64,000 bases of DNA from an uncultured Rickettsiales bacterium. GTDB taxonomy: Bacteria; Pseudomonadota; Alphaproteobacteria; Micavibrionales; GCA-2720935. The DNA is taken from assembly GCA_950054255.1 (NCBI GenBank), contig CATLOR010000001.1:186001-250000 (forward strand), in the 5' to 3' direction. Positions 40,928 to 50,676 of this stretch are shown in pieces (the stretch's first letter is position 1; each line of letters opens with the position of its first letter). The notes beneath the pieces are model-generated. The model was not told the DNA's origin and ran no database searches. It worked only from the letters and a program-made list of their open reading frames with translations. The position numbers and the translations under genes were made by a program.

Positions 40928-42160
40928 ATGGGAGGCACCAATAAGAAAAAATTAAAATGTGCCCTAGCAATAGTTTTAGCCTTTAACTTGAGTGCGTGTC
41001 ATACGCCCTCGAAACATTTGGGCGGCTATATGCATAGTGTCACAACTTTTATCAAATCCCCGCTTAAAAAGCGTGGGCTTGCTACACGTGAAGCTCAGCT
41101 ATTAAATAGATTATTTGGATATAAAATTAATACAGACAAAGTTGAGGTTTGGCTCTATGAAAGCCCCCATGAAACACTGATTGCAGACAGCTCCAAAAAC
41201 ATCATCCGTATTTTTGGTACAGAGAATTATTCCGATAATTACAGCGTAGAAGATAATCCAGATTTATATGGTGCTTTTATTTACAATGCGACTCTTGTTG
41301 CACAATATCAAAGCGATATTCAATGGCGTTTTAATAAGCGAATAACAAGCACAAGCTACACACTTGACCCAGATAAAAATATCAGCTTTTTTGAGTTCCA
41401 TAAATTTGGTCGCTATCAACAAGCTGCAATCATGGAAGATTATGCGCGCCGCTTCACACACAAATCACATCAAATGAATCATATCAGAGAGCAAACAAAC
41501 CCAGATAATTGCGATGCTCAACATATCCTGTCTTACACAGTTGAACAAAACTTCCCTCACGCAACGGCATTAAGACATCTTCTTTCTCCTGTTGCCTCAC
41601 GTGATCTAACAGATAATGAAAAACTCTTTCTACGTACTTTTTTTCAAGGAGAAATTGTTAATTGGGAAACTGTTTCTCTAACACAGCAACCTATGTATTG
41701 TTATGATCGTACAGCCTCAACACCAAGTGCTGCAAATATTACATTTTGGGGCACAACAAATCACTCAGATGACTATACAACCGAAAAATTAAACCCTGTA
41801 CTCTATCGCCTCTTTTTCCATGAGGCCGTGCACATCTGGCAAGCACAAAACAATTATAAATTCACCAATTGGAAACATGTAAATCCCGCAGGTAAATACC
41901 TTTATGAGCTTGATTTAGATAAATGGTCTTTTGATGATTATGAGGTTGAACAACAAGGACGTATTATTGAAGATTATGTCGGCATATATCTTCATCCTGC
42001 GCAAGAAGCTGGTACAGCCCGATTATCAAATCAAGAAAAACAACAATTACAAACACTCGTCGAAGATCGCTTTCCTGGTGCAAAAACAATGCGTTTAAAA
42101 ATGCATACCCCCCGCCAACAAACCACACTTCATCCGAGTAAAAGAAAAACTCTTAGTTAG
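40928..42160 (+). CDS. Lipoprotein with internal duplication and one HEAVH motif
   Basis: This 410-residue protein has a lipoprotein signal peptide (KCALAIVLAFNLSAC, lipid Cys at residue 24). Residues about 51-180 and 224-355 are copies of each other: NIIRIFGTENYSDNYSVEDN aligns with NITFWGTTNHSDDYTTEKLN, and ending blocks AIMEDYARRF and RIIEDYVGIYL align. The second copy has the zincin motif FFHEAVHIWQ; the first has IYNATLVAQYQ at that place, so only one copy can bind zinc. It is probably anchored in the outer membrane and may act on peptidoglycan or protein. I do not recognise a named family. Confidence 0.7.
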   Translation: MGGTNKKKLKCALAIVLAFNLSACHTPSKHLGGYMHSVTTFIKSPLKKRGLATREAQLLNRLFGYKINTDKVEVWLYESPHETLIADSSKNIIRIFGTENYSDNYSVEDNPDLYGAFIYNATLVAQYQSDIQWRFNKRITSTSYTLDPDKNISFFEFHKFGRYQQAAIMEDYARRFTHKSHQMNHIREQTNPDNCDAQHILSYTVEQNFPHATALRHLLSPVASRDLTDNEKLFLRTFFQGEIVNWETVSLTQQPMYCYDRTASTPSAANITFWGTTNHSDDYTTEKLNPVLYRLFFHEAVHIWQAQNNYKFTNWKHVNPAGKYLYELDLDKWSFDDYEVEQQGRIIEDYVGIYLHPAQEAGTARLSNQEKQQLQTLVEDRFPGAKTMRLKMHTPRQQTTLHPSKRKTLS

Positions 42161-42274
42161 ATTACAAAAAAGAGCCATTAATTACCCTAGAGGATAAGGC
42201 TTTCTCTTGTTTTTTTTTCAATTCATTGCTACAACAAAATCTGTTTAATTGATATTGTGCAGAAAGAAAAACTG

Positions 42275-45157
42275 ATGACCCAAAATAGCGATACACTTAA
42301 AGATACAATTGCTCTGCCTAAGACAGACTTCCCAATGCGTGCTGGCCTCCCTCAAAAAGAGCCTGGCATTATTGATACTTGGTGGGAAAAAGGGACAAAA
42401 GGCGATCTATATGCACAAGCAATGGATGCGTTAAAAGATAAAGAAACCTTCCTCCTTCATTGGGGGCCTCCCTTTGCGAATGGTCATATGCATATGGGAC
42501 ACGCTCTAACTTATATTTTAAAAGATGTTATTATTCGCTCTCAAATGGGACTCGGTAAACGTGCACCATCTGTTACAGGATGGGACTGCCATGGACTTCC
42601 TATTGAATGGAAAGTCGAGGAAGAATACCGCAAACAAGGAAAAAACAAAGATGAAGTCAGTGTTTTAGAATTCCGTGAAGAATGTCGCCAATATGCCTCT
42701 AAATGGAAAAAAATCCAAGCTGAGGAAATGAAACGTTTTGGTATTTTCGCAGACTGGGACAACCCTTACCTGACAATGGACAATGAAAGCGAAGCTGCTA
42801 TCGCCTCTGAAGTTTTGAAATTTGTTAAAAAAGATCTGATTTACTCAGCCCTACGCCCCGTAACATGGTCAGTTGTTGAAAAAACAGCGCTCGCTGAGGC
42901 TGAGATTGAATATAAAGAACATAAATCAACAACCATTTATGTGGCCTTCCCTGTCGTGGAAGCAAGCCATGATTTAGTAAAAGATGCCCATTTAGTCATC
43001 TGGACAACAACACCTTGGACAATTCCCGCCAACCGTTTAATCGGTGCGCATGAAAATTTAGAATATAGCGTTTTTGAAATCAATTCATTGGTTGAAGATG
43101 CAAAACTTGAAATGCCTCTAGGTAAAAAAGTTGTGATCGCATCAGCCCTTGCAGATACCTTTAAAACACATATTGGTGTTGAAGACTGGACGCTCCTTGG
43201 CACATTAAAAGGGGCTGAACTTATTGGCACACGTACTGATCACCCTTTTGCAAAAGAACATGATTATTATACAAGAGGCTCACGCGTTGTTCACGGTGAT
43301 TTTGTTACAGCCGAGGCAGGAACTGGGCTTGTTCATATCGCCCCGAGCCATGGTAAAGATGACTTTTTCCTTGGTCGTGATAATGGTGTTGAGGCTGAGA
43401 ACACAGTGCTTGATGATGGGACATATCACCCAGAAGTTGGCTTATTCGCTGGCCTTGATGTTTATAATGATAAAGGAAAAGAAGGCGCGGCTAATGGCGC
43501 TGTTATCAAAAAACTATTTGAAACAGGCTATTTGATGGGAAAAAGCTCTATGCGCCATGAATATCCGCATAGTTGGCGTTCAAAATCACCTCTTATTTTC
43601 CGCGCAACAGCGCAGTGGTATGTTGATTTAGACAATTCTGGTCTACGTCAAAAAGCATTAAAATCAATTGATGATACTGAATGGTTCCCTGCAAGTTCGA
43701 AAAACCGTATCCAAGCGATGGTCGAAGGTCGACCAGATTGGTGTATTTCCCGCCAACGTGTCTGGGGTGTGCCGATTGCGATCTTTACACACAAGATCAG
43801 TGGCGAGATTTTAAATGATGAAACAGTTCATAACCGCATCATAGACATCTTTGAAAAAGAAGGTGCCGATGCTTGGTATGGTCGCGATCCTCAAGATTTC
43901 CTAGGGGATAAATACAAGGCTGAAGACTATACACAAGTCCGTGATGTAATTGATGTTTGGTTTGAATCTGGCTCAACCCATGCTTTTGTGTGTGAAAAAC
44001 GCAAGGACTTAAAATGGCCTGCTGATCTTTATCTCGAAGGCTCAGATCAACATCGTGGTTGGTTTCAATCATCCTTATTAGAGAGTTGTGGTACACGTGA
44101 CCGCGCCCCTTATAACCAAGTTCTAACCCATGGATTTATCTTGGATAGTAAGGGATATAAAATGTCAAAATCTCTTGGTAATGTGATGGATCCATTAAAA
44201 ATCTGTGATCAATATGGCGCTGACATTATGCGTTTATGGGCGGTTAATGCTGATTTCAGTGAAGATGTACGTATTGGAAATGAAGTCTTAAAACACCAAG
44301 CGGATCTTTATCGTCGCCTCCGTAACTGTCTCCGCTTCCTTCTTGGGAACATGGAGGGCTTAACACGCGATGAGCTTGTTGATATCAACAGCCCTGAGAT
44401 GCCTGAACTGGAGCGCTTTGTCCTCCACCGCTTAAAAGAGATGGATGAATTGGTACGTTCACATTACAAAACATATGATTTGAACAAGCTATTCTCGACT
44501 CTACAAAACTTTTGTACGCTTGAACTCTCTGCGCTTTATTTTGATATTCGCAAAGACACGCTTTACTGTGATGCAAAAAATAGTTTCGAGCGCCGTGCAA
44601 CTCGCACAGTACTAGCAACTATTTTTGAATGTCTCCTTACATGGCTTGCCCCTGTTCTTGTCTTTACAACAGAGGAAGCATGGGCGCTTCGTCCAACAGA
44701 TCTATATGATAATGATGAGGGGAGTGTTCATCTACGCCAATTCCCTGAGCTTCCAGCAACATGGGAAAATAATGACTTGGCCAAAAAATGGGAACGTATT
44801 GCAGATATTCGCGCTGTTGTCCTTGGTGCTCTTGAAATTGAACGCGCTGATAAGAAAATTGGCTCATCTCTTCAAGCATCACCAACAATTTACGTCACAG
44901 ATGCTGAAGATGCAGCCCTTTTAAATTCTGTCAATGTTGCCGATATTTGTATCACATCAACAGCAACCGTTGAACAAGGCGCCTTGCCTACAGACGCGTT
45001 TACCTTAGAAGACGTTCCAGGTATTGGTGTTGTCGCAGGTCTTGCAACAGGTGAGAAATGTGAGCGTTGCTGGAAAGTCTTAGAAGAGGTTAGCGAAGGG
45101 GATGTTTGTCACCGTTGTAGCGAAGCTGTTTCTTCTTTGAATAAGGCGGCTGCATAA
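42275..45157 (+). CDS. ileS: Isoleucyl-tRNA synthetase
   Basis: This is a class I synthetase of 960 residues. The HIGH-type motif is HMHMGHA in FANGHMHMGHALTYILKD. The CP1 editing domain has TTTPWTIPANR and the D in the GTGLVHIAPSHGKDDF block. KMSKSLGNV is the KMSKS loop, and the C-terminal zinc finger is CERCWK...CHRC. I chose the ATG at 42275; a GTG at 42257 would add six residues. Two bases separate its stop from the DUF983 gene. It is the bacterial-type IleRS with a C-terminal zinc domain, usual in proteobacteria. Confidence 0.98.
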   Translation: MTQNSDTLKDTIALPKTDFPMRAGLPQKEPGIIDTWWEKGTKGDLYAQAMDALKDKETFLLHWGPPFANGHMHMGHALTYILKDVIIRSQMGLGKRAPSVTGWDCHGLPIEWKVEEEYRKQGKNKDEVSVLEFREECRQYASKWKKIQAEEMKRFGIFADWDNPYLTMDNESEAAIASEVLKFVKKDLIYSALRPVTWSVVEKTALAEAEIEYKEHKSTTIYVAFPVVEASHDLVKDAHLVIWTTTPWTIPANRLIGAHENLEYSVFEINSLVEDAKLEMPLGKKVVIASALADTFKTHIGVEDWTLLGTLKGAELIGTRTDHPFAKEHDYYTRGSRVVHGDFVTAEAGTGLVHIAPSHGKDDFFLGRDNGVEAENTVLDDGTYHPEVGLFAGLDVYNDKGKEGAANGAVIKKLFETGYLMGKSSMRHEYPHSWRSKSPLIFRATAQWYVDLDNSGLRQKALKSIDDTEWFPASSKNRIQAMVEGRPDWCISRQRVWGVPIAIFTHKISGEILNDETVHNRIIDIFEKEGADAWYGRDPQDFLGDKYKAEDYTQVRDVIDVWFESGSTHAFVCEKRKDLKWPADLYLEGSDQHRGWFQSSLLESCGTRDRAPYNQVLTHGFILDSKGYKMSKSLGNVMDPLKICDQYGADIMRLWAVNADFSEDVRIGNEVLKHQADLYRRLRNCLRFLLGNMEGLTRDELVDINSPEMPELERFVLHRLKEMDELVRSHYKTYDLNKLFSTLQNFCTLELSALYFDIRKDTLYCDAKNSFERRATRTVLATIFECLLTWLAPVLVFTTEEAWALRPTDLYDNDEGSVHLRQFPELPATWENNDLAKKWERIADIRAVVLGALEIERADKKIGSSLQASPTIYVTDAEDAALLNSVNVADICITSTATVEQGALPTDAFTLEDVPGIGVVAGLATGEKCERCWKVLEEVSEGDVCHRCSEAVSSLNKAAA

Positions 45158-45159
45158 AA

Positions 45160-45495
45160 ATGATTGAAAAAAGCGCCCTTATCCGTGCTCTGCGGTTAAA
45201 ATGCCCCAATTGTGGCGAAGGGGCGCTTCTCCATCATTTCATCAAAACGGTTGATCACTGTGATCATTGCTCAGAAAAATTAGGTCATATCCGCGCCGAT
45301 GATGGGCCTGCGTGGCTCACGATCTTAATTGTCGGGCATATCGTTGTCCCTTTTATTGTGATGATGGTTGAGAATCAATGGCTCAGCTATGGCGGACAAG
45401 TTATCTCCGCAATCGCTCTAGCTCTCATAACCACCGCCCTGATCTTTCCCTTTAGTAAATCAATCTTCATTTCCATCCTTTGGAAACAAAAATAA
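45160..45495 (+). CDS. DUF983 family membrane protein
   Basis: This 111-residue protein begins with a zinc ribbon (LKCPNCGEGALLHHFIKTVD, then CDHC), followed by RADDGPAWLTILIVGHIVVP and two transmembrane helices. This is DUF983, a small inner-membrane family common in alphaproteobacteria, sometimes found near cytochrome-oxidase genes. It lies two bases downstream of ileS and is surely co-transcribed with it. Its function is not established. Confidence 0.87.
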   Translation: MIEKSALIRALRLKCPNCGEGALLHHFIKTVDHCDHCSEKLGHIRADDGPAWLTILIVGHIVVPFIVMMVENQWLSYGGQVISAIALALITTALIFPFSKSIFISILWKQK

Positions 45496-45513
45496 TTTTT
45501 ATAAGAAAGCGAG

Positions 45514-46251
45514 ATGATAACAATGCGTATCTATGTATTATTAGCCCTTTTTATAGCCTTTGCCCCCTATCACGCTCTGGCCTCAACAACCAGCTCTATT
45601 AGCTCGCCTGTTGTAACTGAGGGTGAAACATCGTTTGGCGCGCGTATTGGTTATAGTACAGCTGATAATGCCTCAAGTGATGATGAACGCTTACGTAGCC
45701 GCCTTCATATTGATCATGGCTTTACAGACTTTTACGCGACACGTCTTGTCATTGCTCAAGATGACCGCAAAGGGGATAGCTTTGAGCATGCCTCACTTAC
45801 CCTTGAAAACCGTTTTCATTTCCTTAAAAAAGCCACACATGGCTTCGATTTTGGGTTAAAAGCAAATTACAGCTATAAAGATGGTGACAAAAAAGCTGAT
45901 GATATTTCATTACAGTTTTATGAACGCATTCCTTATAAGAGGTGGGAAATTCGCTTAGGTCAGCTCTTTGATCATGAAATTGGCGAAGACTCTGAGCCAG
46001 GGATTACCGCACAATGGCGTATGCAGGCCATATATCCTGTTACAGAAACATTTAAAGCAGGGATTGAAGGCTTTCACAATTTTGGTAATTTAAGAGCACT
46101 CTCAGGCTATAATGACCAATCACATACAATAGGTCCTGTTTTTAAAGGTAAATTAACGGAAAACCTTGGTTATGAAACAGGATATCGCGTTGGTATTTCC
46201 AAATCAGCACCAGATCATTCTTTAAAATTCTTTGTGACACAAAAGTTTTAA
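45514..46251 (+). CDS. Outer-membrane beta-barrel protein, 245 residues
   Basis: A signal peptide (MRIYVLLALFIAFAPYHALA) is followed by alternating strands (TSFGARIGYSTADNASSDDE, ATRLVIAQDDRK, WEIRLGQLFDHEIG) and a C-terminal aromatic end (SLKFFVTQKF). This suggests a 10-12 strand barrel. It is 18 bp after the DUF983 gene. An ATG at 45523 is the alternative start, giving a more typical signal peptide. No specific transport role can be read. The 260 bp after it hold a small hairpin (CCCTTAT-ACT-ATAAGGG, 46298-46314) and an FNR-like dyad (TTGATCTAGGTCAA, 46266-46279) with no gene on the plus strand. Confidence 0.72.
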   Translation: MITMRIYVLLALFIAFAPYHALASTTSSISSPVVTEGETSFGARIGYSTADNASSDDERLRSRLHIDHGFTDFYATRLVIAQDDRKGDSFEHASLTLENRFHFLKKATHGFDFGLKANYSYKDGDKKADDISLQFYERIPYKRWEIRLGQLFDHEIGEDSEPGITAQWRMQAIYPVTETFKAGIEGFHNFGNLRALSGYNDQSHTIGPVFKGKLTENLGYETGYRVGISKSAPDHSLKFFVTQKF

Positions 46252-46511
46252 AACATACGGAATCCTTGATCTAGGTCAACCCTCCATTCTTTGATATCCC
46301 TTATACTATAAGGGTAAGATGCGCTGAATATATCTCCGTATCTTACGATAACTATGTTATGGGCTAAAAAGCTTGTTTATTTAGTTTCACCATAATCAAG
46401 TTCTTTTTGAATTTGTATGGGCGGTATGACGCTAGATGATAGTAAGATCGTGAAGGTTGGTAAGATCTCGTTCACTAATTAATAAGCTTAATTTGAACAG
46501 GGAGTTTATTA

Positions 46512-46587
<76 letters not shown>

Positions 46588-46668
46588 ATAAACAGTGTTA
46601 ACAAGGATAATTTTTCTGGTGTTTTTTACAAGCAAAAAATAATCAGATCTATAAATAAGGATAAACTC

Positions 46669-47013
46669 ATGGGTATGATTGATTTTAAAGCGATTGATAT
46701 TTTAAAACAGGATCTTGGTGAAGATATCTTGAAACAAGCATTATCACTTGTTCAAAAAGAGCTAGAAGAAGCCGATAAGATCTTTCATGAATGTCTTGAA
46801 AAACAAGATTATAAAACATTTAGCCGTAAAGCGCATTCCTTAAAAGGAAGCAGTATGAGCTTTGGGTTTTCAGATTTAAGAAATGTTCTCTTAGATCTAG
46901 AACAGGCCACACTCAATGATGACAATAATATCTGTCTCGACTCTATAAAAGACAAGTTAAATTTATTTAAAAATGAGCGTGATTACGTCCTAGCAGAAAT
47001 TAATAAAATTTAA
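46669..47013 (+). CDS. LuxU-like histidine phosphotransfer (Hpt) protein
   Basis: This 114-residue all-helical protein has the Hpt core FSRKAHSLKGSSMSFGF, with the phosphoacceptor H56. LuxU of Vibrio has the same size and its His at position 58. The ATG at 46669 has AAGGA eight bases upstream; a longer frame back into the tRNA is spurious. It is convergent with the LuxO-like gene (three bases between the stops). Inference: it passes phosphate from a membrane hybrid kinase outside this window to that LuxO-like regulator. A link with the kinase at 2685 is not shown; that kinase lacks a receiver domain. Confidence 0.85.
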   Translation: MGMIDFKAIDILKQDLGEDILKQALSLVQKELEEADKIFHECLEKQDYKTFSRKAHSLKGSSMSFGFSDLRNVLLDLEQATLNDDNNICLDSIKDKLNLFKNERDYVLAEINKI

Positions 47014-47016
47014 GCG

Positions 47017-48462
47017 TTATAAATCTTTTTTATTTGCTTCTAATTGCTCCCAACTCACTTTTTTACGATAAATTGTAGAGGGACTAATTTCCAATAAAGC
47101 CGCAGCCTTTGGAATATTACCTTCACATAAATTGATGGCATTCTCAATTGTTTCTTTTTCAACAACCCATAATGGTTTCACTTTTTTCTCGGACATAAAA
47201 CCTCCCATTTCTGTCTCGTTATCTCCGAATGTCTGATTGTCTGATAGAATATGAATATCTTCTTCGTCATAAATATGTGGCTGATGATGTTTCACATCTT
47301 TCATCTGAGCTGGCAACATATCGTATGTGATCATATCCTTATCGTGTAAAACGACAATGTTCCGTATCATGTTTTGCAACTCTCTAATATTCCCAGGCCA
47401 ATCATAGGCAAGCATGATTTGTTCTGCCTGCTCATCAAAAGCTTTAAATGCTTTCCCCTCTTCTTCGACAACTGTATGAAGAATGGAGTAAGCAATTTCG
47501 AGAATATCACCACCTCTCTCTCTTAATGAAGGTAGTTCGATTGGGATCACATGCAAGCGATAATATAAATCTTCTCTAAAATTTCCTGCTTTAACCTCTG
47601 CCATTGGATCTTTGTTTGTAGCGCAAACAATACGAATATCAGTGGTTTCTAGCTTATTTGATCCAACAGGCTGATATTGGCCAGTTTGAATAAACCTTAA
47701 TAATTTTGTCTGAAGAGAGAGATCCATTTCACAAATCTCATCTAAAAATAATGTACCACCATCTGCCATCTTAGCTGCTCCTGCACGATCAGATATAGCG
47801 CCCGTAAAAGAGCCTTTAATATGGCCAAAAATCTCACTTTCAATTAAATCTTTTGGGATAGCCCCACAATTTAACGGTACAAAAGCACCTTTCGCACGCG
47901 GGCTTTGTTTATGAATTGCATTCGCCGTTACTTCTTTCCCTGTCCCAGACTCTCCTGTGATAAAGATGGTTGCTTTACTTGGTGCGGCATTCTCAATAAT
48001 TTGATACACAGTTTGCATTTGCGGTGAAGACCCAACAAAACCATGAAATTCTTTACGGCGCACTTGTTTAAATTGTTTAACAATTTTGTGAAGATGATTT
48101 GTTTCGATGACATTATTAAGGGTAATTAATAACCGATCACCATTAAAAGGTTTTATAAGGAAATCGCGCGCGCCTAACTGCATCGCCTCCACCGCATTAT
48201 TAACAGATCCGTGAGCTGTCATCATAACAATGGGAAGAACATTATCTAAACGTCGCATAACCTCCATCCCATCCATATCAGGGAGCTTTAGATCTAATAA
48301 AACAGCTTCAAAATCGTTCTGATTTACAGCATCTAAAGCCTCTTGACCTGTTTCAGCCAAAATAACGGTAAAACCACCTTTTTCAAGATAGCCTTGGTAC
48401 ACACGTGATAGAGATGGTGTATCTTCTACTAAAAGAATTGATCTATTTGTATGCAGATCCAT
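47017..48462 (-). CDS. LuxO-like sigma-54-dependent response regulator
   Basis: This NtrC-family regulator of 481 residues has a receiver (ILLVEDTPSLSRVYQGYL; D57 in LLDLKLPDMDGM), a sigma-54 AAA+ domain (GESGTGKE 170-177; GSFTGA 217-222; Walker B GGTLFLDE 235-242), and a C-terminal Fis-type HTH (ENAINLCEGNIPKAAALLEI). Many segments recall Vibrio LuxO rather than NtrC/FlbD: GFVGSSPQMQTVYQIIENAA, CEMDLSLQTKLLRFIQTG, EGNIPKAAALLEISPSTIYR. It is convergent with the LuxU-like gene. LuxO drives Qrr small RNAs with sigma-54. The dyad array and -24/-12 promoter at 39070-39230 are likely targets. No target-type dyad is visible at its own promoter. Confidence 0.9.
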   Translation of the reverse strand: MDLHTNRSILLVEDTPSLSRVYQGYLEKGGFTVILAETGQEALDAVNQNDFEAVLLDLKLPDMDGMEVMRRLDNVLPIVMMTAHGSVNNAVEAMQLGARDFLIKPFNGDRLLITLNNVIETNHLHKIVKQFKQVRRKEFHGFVGSSPQMQTVYQIIENAAPSKATIFITGESGTGKEVTANAIHKQSPRAKGAFVPLNCGAIPKDLIESEIFGHIKGSFTGAISDRAGAAKMADGGTLFLDEICEMDLSLQTKLLRFIQTGQYQPVGSNKLETTDIRIVCATNKDPMAEVKAGNFREDLYYRLHVIPIELPSLRERGGDILEIAYSILHTVVEEEGKAFKAFDEQAEQIMLAYDWPGNIRELQNMIRNIVVLHDKDMITYDMLPAQMKDVKHHQPHIYDEEDIHILSDNQTFGDNETEMGGFMSEKKVKPLWVVEKETIENAINLCEGNIPKAAALLEISPSTIYRKKVSWEQLEANKKDL

Positions 48463-48590
48463 AACGATAGTATGACCTTTTTCCTTACGACAAACAATTA
48501 CAGGACAATAATTTTTATTATCATCTTTCCAAATTGTAAGACCACTTTGTTAAGAAACCTCTAAAGCGCTTGATAAATTCCAAAATCATA

Positions 48591-48625
48591 AAAAAAGCCC
48601 CCATACGCTAATATGAGGGCTTTTA
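48591..48625 (-). terminator. Intrinsic terminator after the YccA-family gene
   Basis: On the minus strand, GCCCTCATA, a short loop and TATGGGGGC form a stem, followed by a run of seven T residues. It lies about 20 bases after the stop of the gene at 48646. Confidence 0.85.
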
Positions 48626-48645
48626 ATTTATCTAAAATAAGATGG

Positions 48646-49374
48646 TTATTCTCTTTGGCCTAAAATCATCATCAGATTTTGGAACAAAAGAACAAAATTT
48701 AAATATAGGTTCAAAGCCCCCATAACCGCGTATTTCGCGTTATTTTCTTCACCATTTGCAAGCATATATGTTTCTTTAATGCGTTGCGTATCATAGGCTG
48801 TCATACCTGTAAAAATGAACACCCCTAAAATAGACACAACCCAATGGATCATAGATGAGCCAATAAAGATATTAACAACACTCGCGATAATAATACCGAT
48901 CAAGCCCATAAATAAGAATGAGCCAAAGCCTGATAAGTCTTTCTTGGTTGCATAGCCCCATAAGCTTGTCGCTAAGAACATACCAGATGTAATAAAGAAC
49001 ACGCGCACAATACTCGCGCCTGTAAACATCTCAAATAAAGACGCCATAGACAAACCAAAAAGGGATGCGAACAGATAAAAGCGTGTTTTAAGCTGAGCTG
49101 ATGTTTTTGTCATCATCGCACGTGGTCCAAAACCGAACCAAATAAACGCCAATGGTGCAAATGCTACAACCCAAAATAAAGGTGTGCCAAAAATCATATT
49201 ATAAAGCGCTGGGATTGAAACAACGGCTAAAGATGTTAAGGCTGTTACAACAAGCCCCATCCCCATTGTGTTATATACTTTCATCATATAAGAGCGCAAA
49301 CCCTCATCAATATCAGCACGTGCGCCAGAAATAACTGGGTCTACTGTTTGCTGATTTCTTTCATTCCAATTCAT
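48646..49374 (-). CDS. Bax inhibitor-1/YccA family membrane protein
   Basis: This 242-residue protein has seven transmembrane helices and the family's signature blocks: YMMKVYNTMGMGLVVTALTSL near the first helix, GFGPRAMM, GMTAYDTQRIKETYM and the C-terminal GALNLYLNFVLLFQNLM. Members are thought to be inner-membrane Ca2+-leak channels or modulators of the FtsH protease (YccA). It is monocistronic, ending in an intrinsic terminator at 48591. Confidence 0.93.
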   Translation of the reverse strand: MNWNERNQQTVDPVISGARADIDEGLRSYMMKVYNTMGMGLVVTALTSLAVVSIPALYNMIFGTPLFWVVAFAPLAFIWFGFGPRAMMTKTSAQLKTRFYLFASLFGLSMASLFEMFTGASIVRVFFITSGMFLATSLWGYATKKDLSGFGSFLFMGLIGIIIASVVNIFIGSSMIHWVVSILGVFIFTGMTAYDTQRIKETYMLANGEENNAKYAVMGALNLYLNFVLLFQNLMMILGQRE

Positions 49375-49520
49375 GTATCTCTCCTTTTTGAGTTAAATAG
49401 CGGAAATCCTTAATCTCTTCCCTATTAATATAATAGCTACTACGTCGGTTTCAATCGAAATCGTACAGAAAAGATACGATTCATGTTTGCGTCCATCAAA
49501 AGACATGCTATAGCTAATAT

Positions 49521-50504
49521 ATGTCAATAAGAACAGGGTTTAATAAAGTCGCCAAATTGACGGGCGCAGCACTCAGATCAATGCTATGGTTTCCTAAAAA
49601 CCGTTGGCAGTTTTCTTTTATGCTAGCTGTTTCTATTCTGGGTCAACCTCTTTTAAAATATACTTTTCCAACCGCAGAAGACTATGTTGCAAGCCGTGGC
49701 TATGCCCCAGAAATTGCCACACAACTAACTGGAGGAACAGAAACGCGTGTCTTTGAACAAGGGGCACACCGCGCGCTCTATAACTTTGTTGATATCGCGA
49801 ATGTCCCTTTTAGGCTTTTTTTTGAAACTGTTGATCTTGTGGATGATGCCCTGTTTCCAGATAATGGGAGAAATTTTAATCCTGCTATTTTTTATCCAAA
49901 AAACAAATCTTCTTATATGACACCTACTCATTTACTATCAAATACCTGTAAGGTGCATATCAAAGAGAGAGATCATATTACATTACGGAATGATTTTAAC
50001 CCCGAACGCGTTAAAGATTTTGTTGTTTTTCACGAACTTAAACATTGCTCTCAAGAGCCTTCAGAAACACTTATAGAAGACATCATGAAAGAAAGTGAGG
50101 CTGATCTCGCGGCGGCAAACCTATTAATCCCCCTTGGTCAAGAAGACCTCGTTAAAAGCATTCTCTTTTACCGCGCAATTACAAATCTCCAGCATGATGA
50201 CACTCATGAAACATCTCTCTATCTATATATGCACCTCTACACAGATATAGAACCAACACCAGAAATTATATCACGAGCGAAACATGATCTTGTTCAATAT
50301 TTAAATAGAGATGATTCCGAATACTATCTTTATAACAACATATCCCTTTATGGCTTTTACCGCATATCTATCGCAATGTTCATATTAGATGCAATAGAGA
50401 ACAAGGAAACGCCTTTTTTGCCATCTCCAGAAATGATTAATCGCGTTTATGAAAGTCAAAAAAAGCGACAACCCGCCCCAAAACCGCCATTTAACAACAG
50501 TTAA
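49521..50504 (+). CDS. Putative membrane-anchored zincin-like protein with HELKH motif
   Basis: This 327-residue protein has a hydrophobic stretch near the start (WQFSFMLAVSILGQPLL). In the middle, VVFHELKHCSQEPSETLIED, followed by ESEADLAAANLLI, gives HExxH and a downstream ExxxD, a common zincin arrangement. The remainder is helical, with a Pro-rich tail. I do not recognise the family. Activity is inferred from the motif only. Confidence 0.6.
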   Translation: MSIRTGFNKVAKLTGAALRSMLWFPKNRWQFSFMLAVSILGQPLLKYTFPTAEDYVASRGYAPEIATQLTGGTETRVFEQGAHRALYNFVDIANVPFRLFFETVDLVDDALFPDNGRNFNPAIFYPKNKSSYMTPTHLLSNTCKVHIKERDHITLRNDFNPERVKDFVVFHELKHCSQEPSETLIEDIMKESEADLAAANLLIPLGQEDLVKSILFYRAITNLQHDDTHETSLYLYMHLYTDIEPTPEIISRAKHDLVQYLNRDDSEYYLYNNISLYGFYRISIAMFILDAIENKETPFLPSPEMINRVYESQKKRQPAPKPPFNNS

Positions 50505-50676
50505 ATATTGGCCTATTCCTATCATTAAATATCTATATTTCAAATTTTATGGGAAATTTACTCTTTGTTAAATTATCTCGAGCATAATGTGATTTATGCA
50601 AACAAGACGAAAGCAAAATTTTAGGACATTTTTCGTCGCAGAGGGATAAAAAAGAGTAAATGAAAGGGTCACTATA

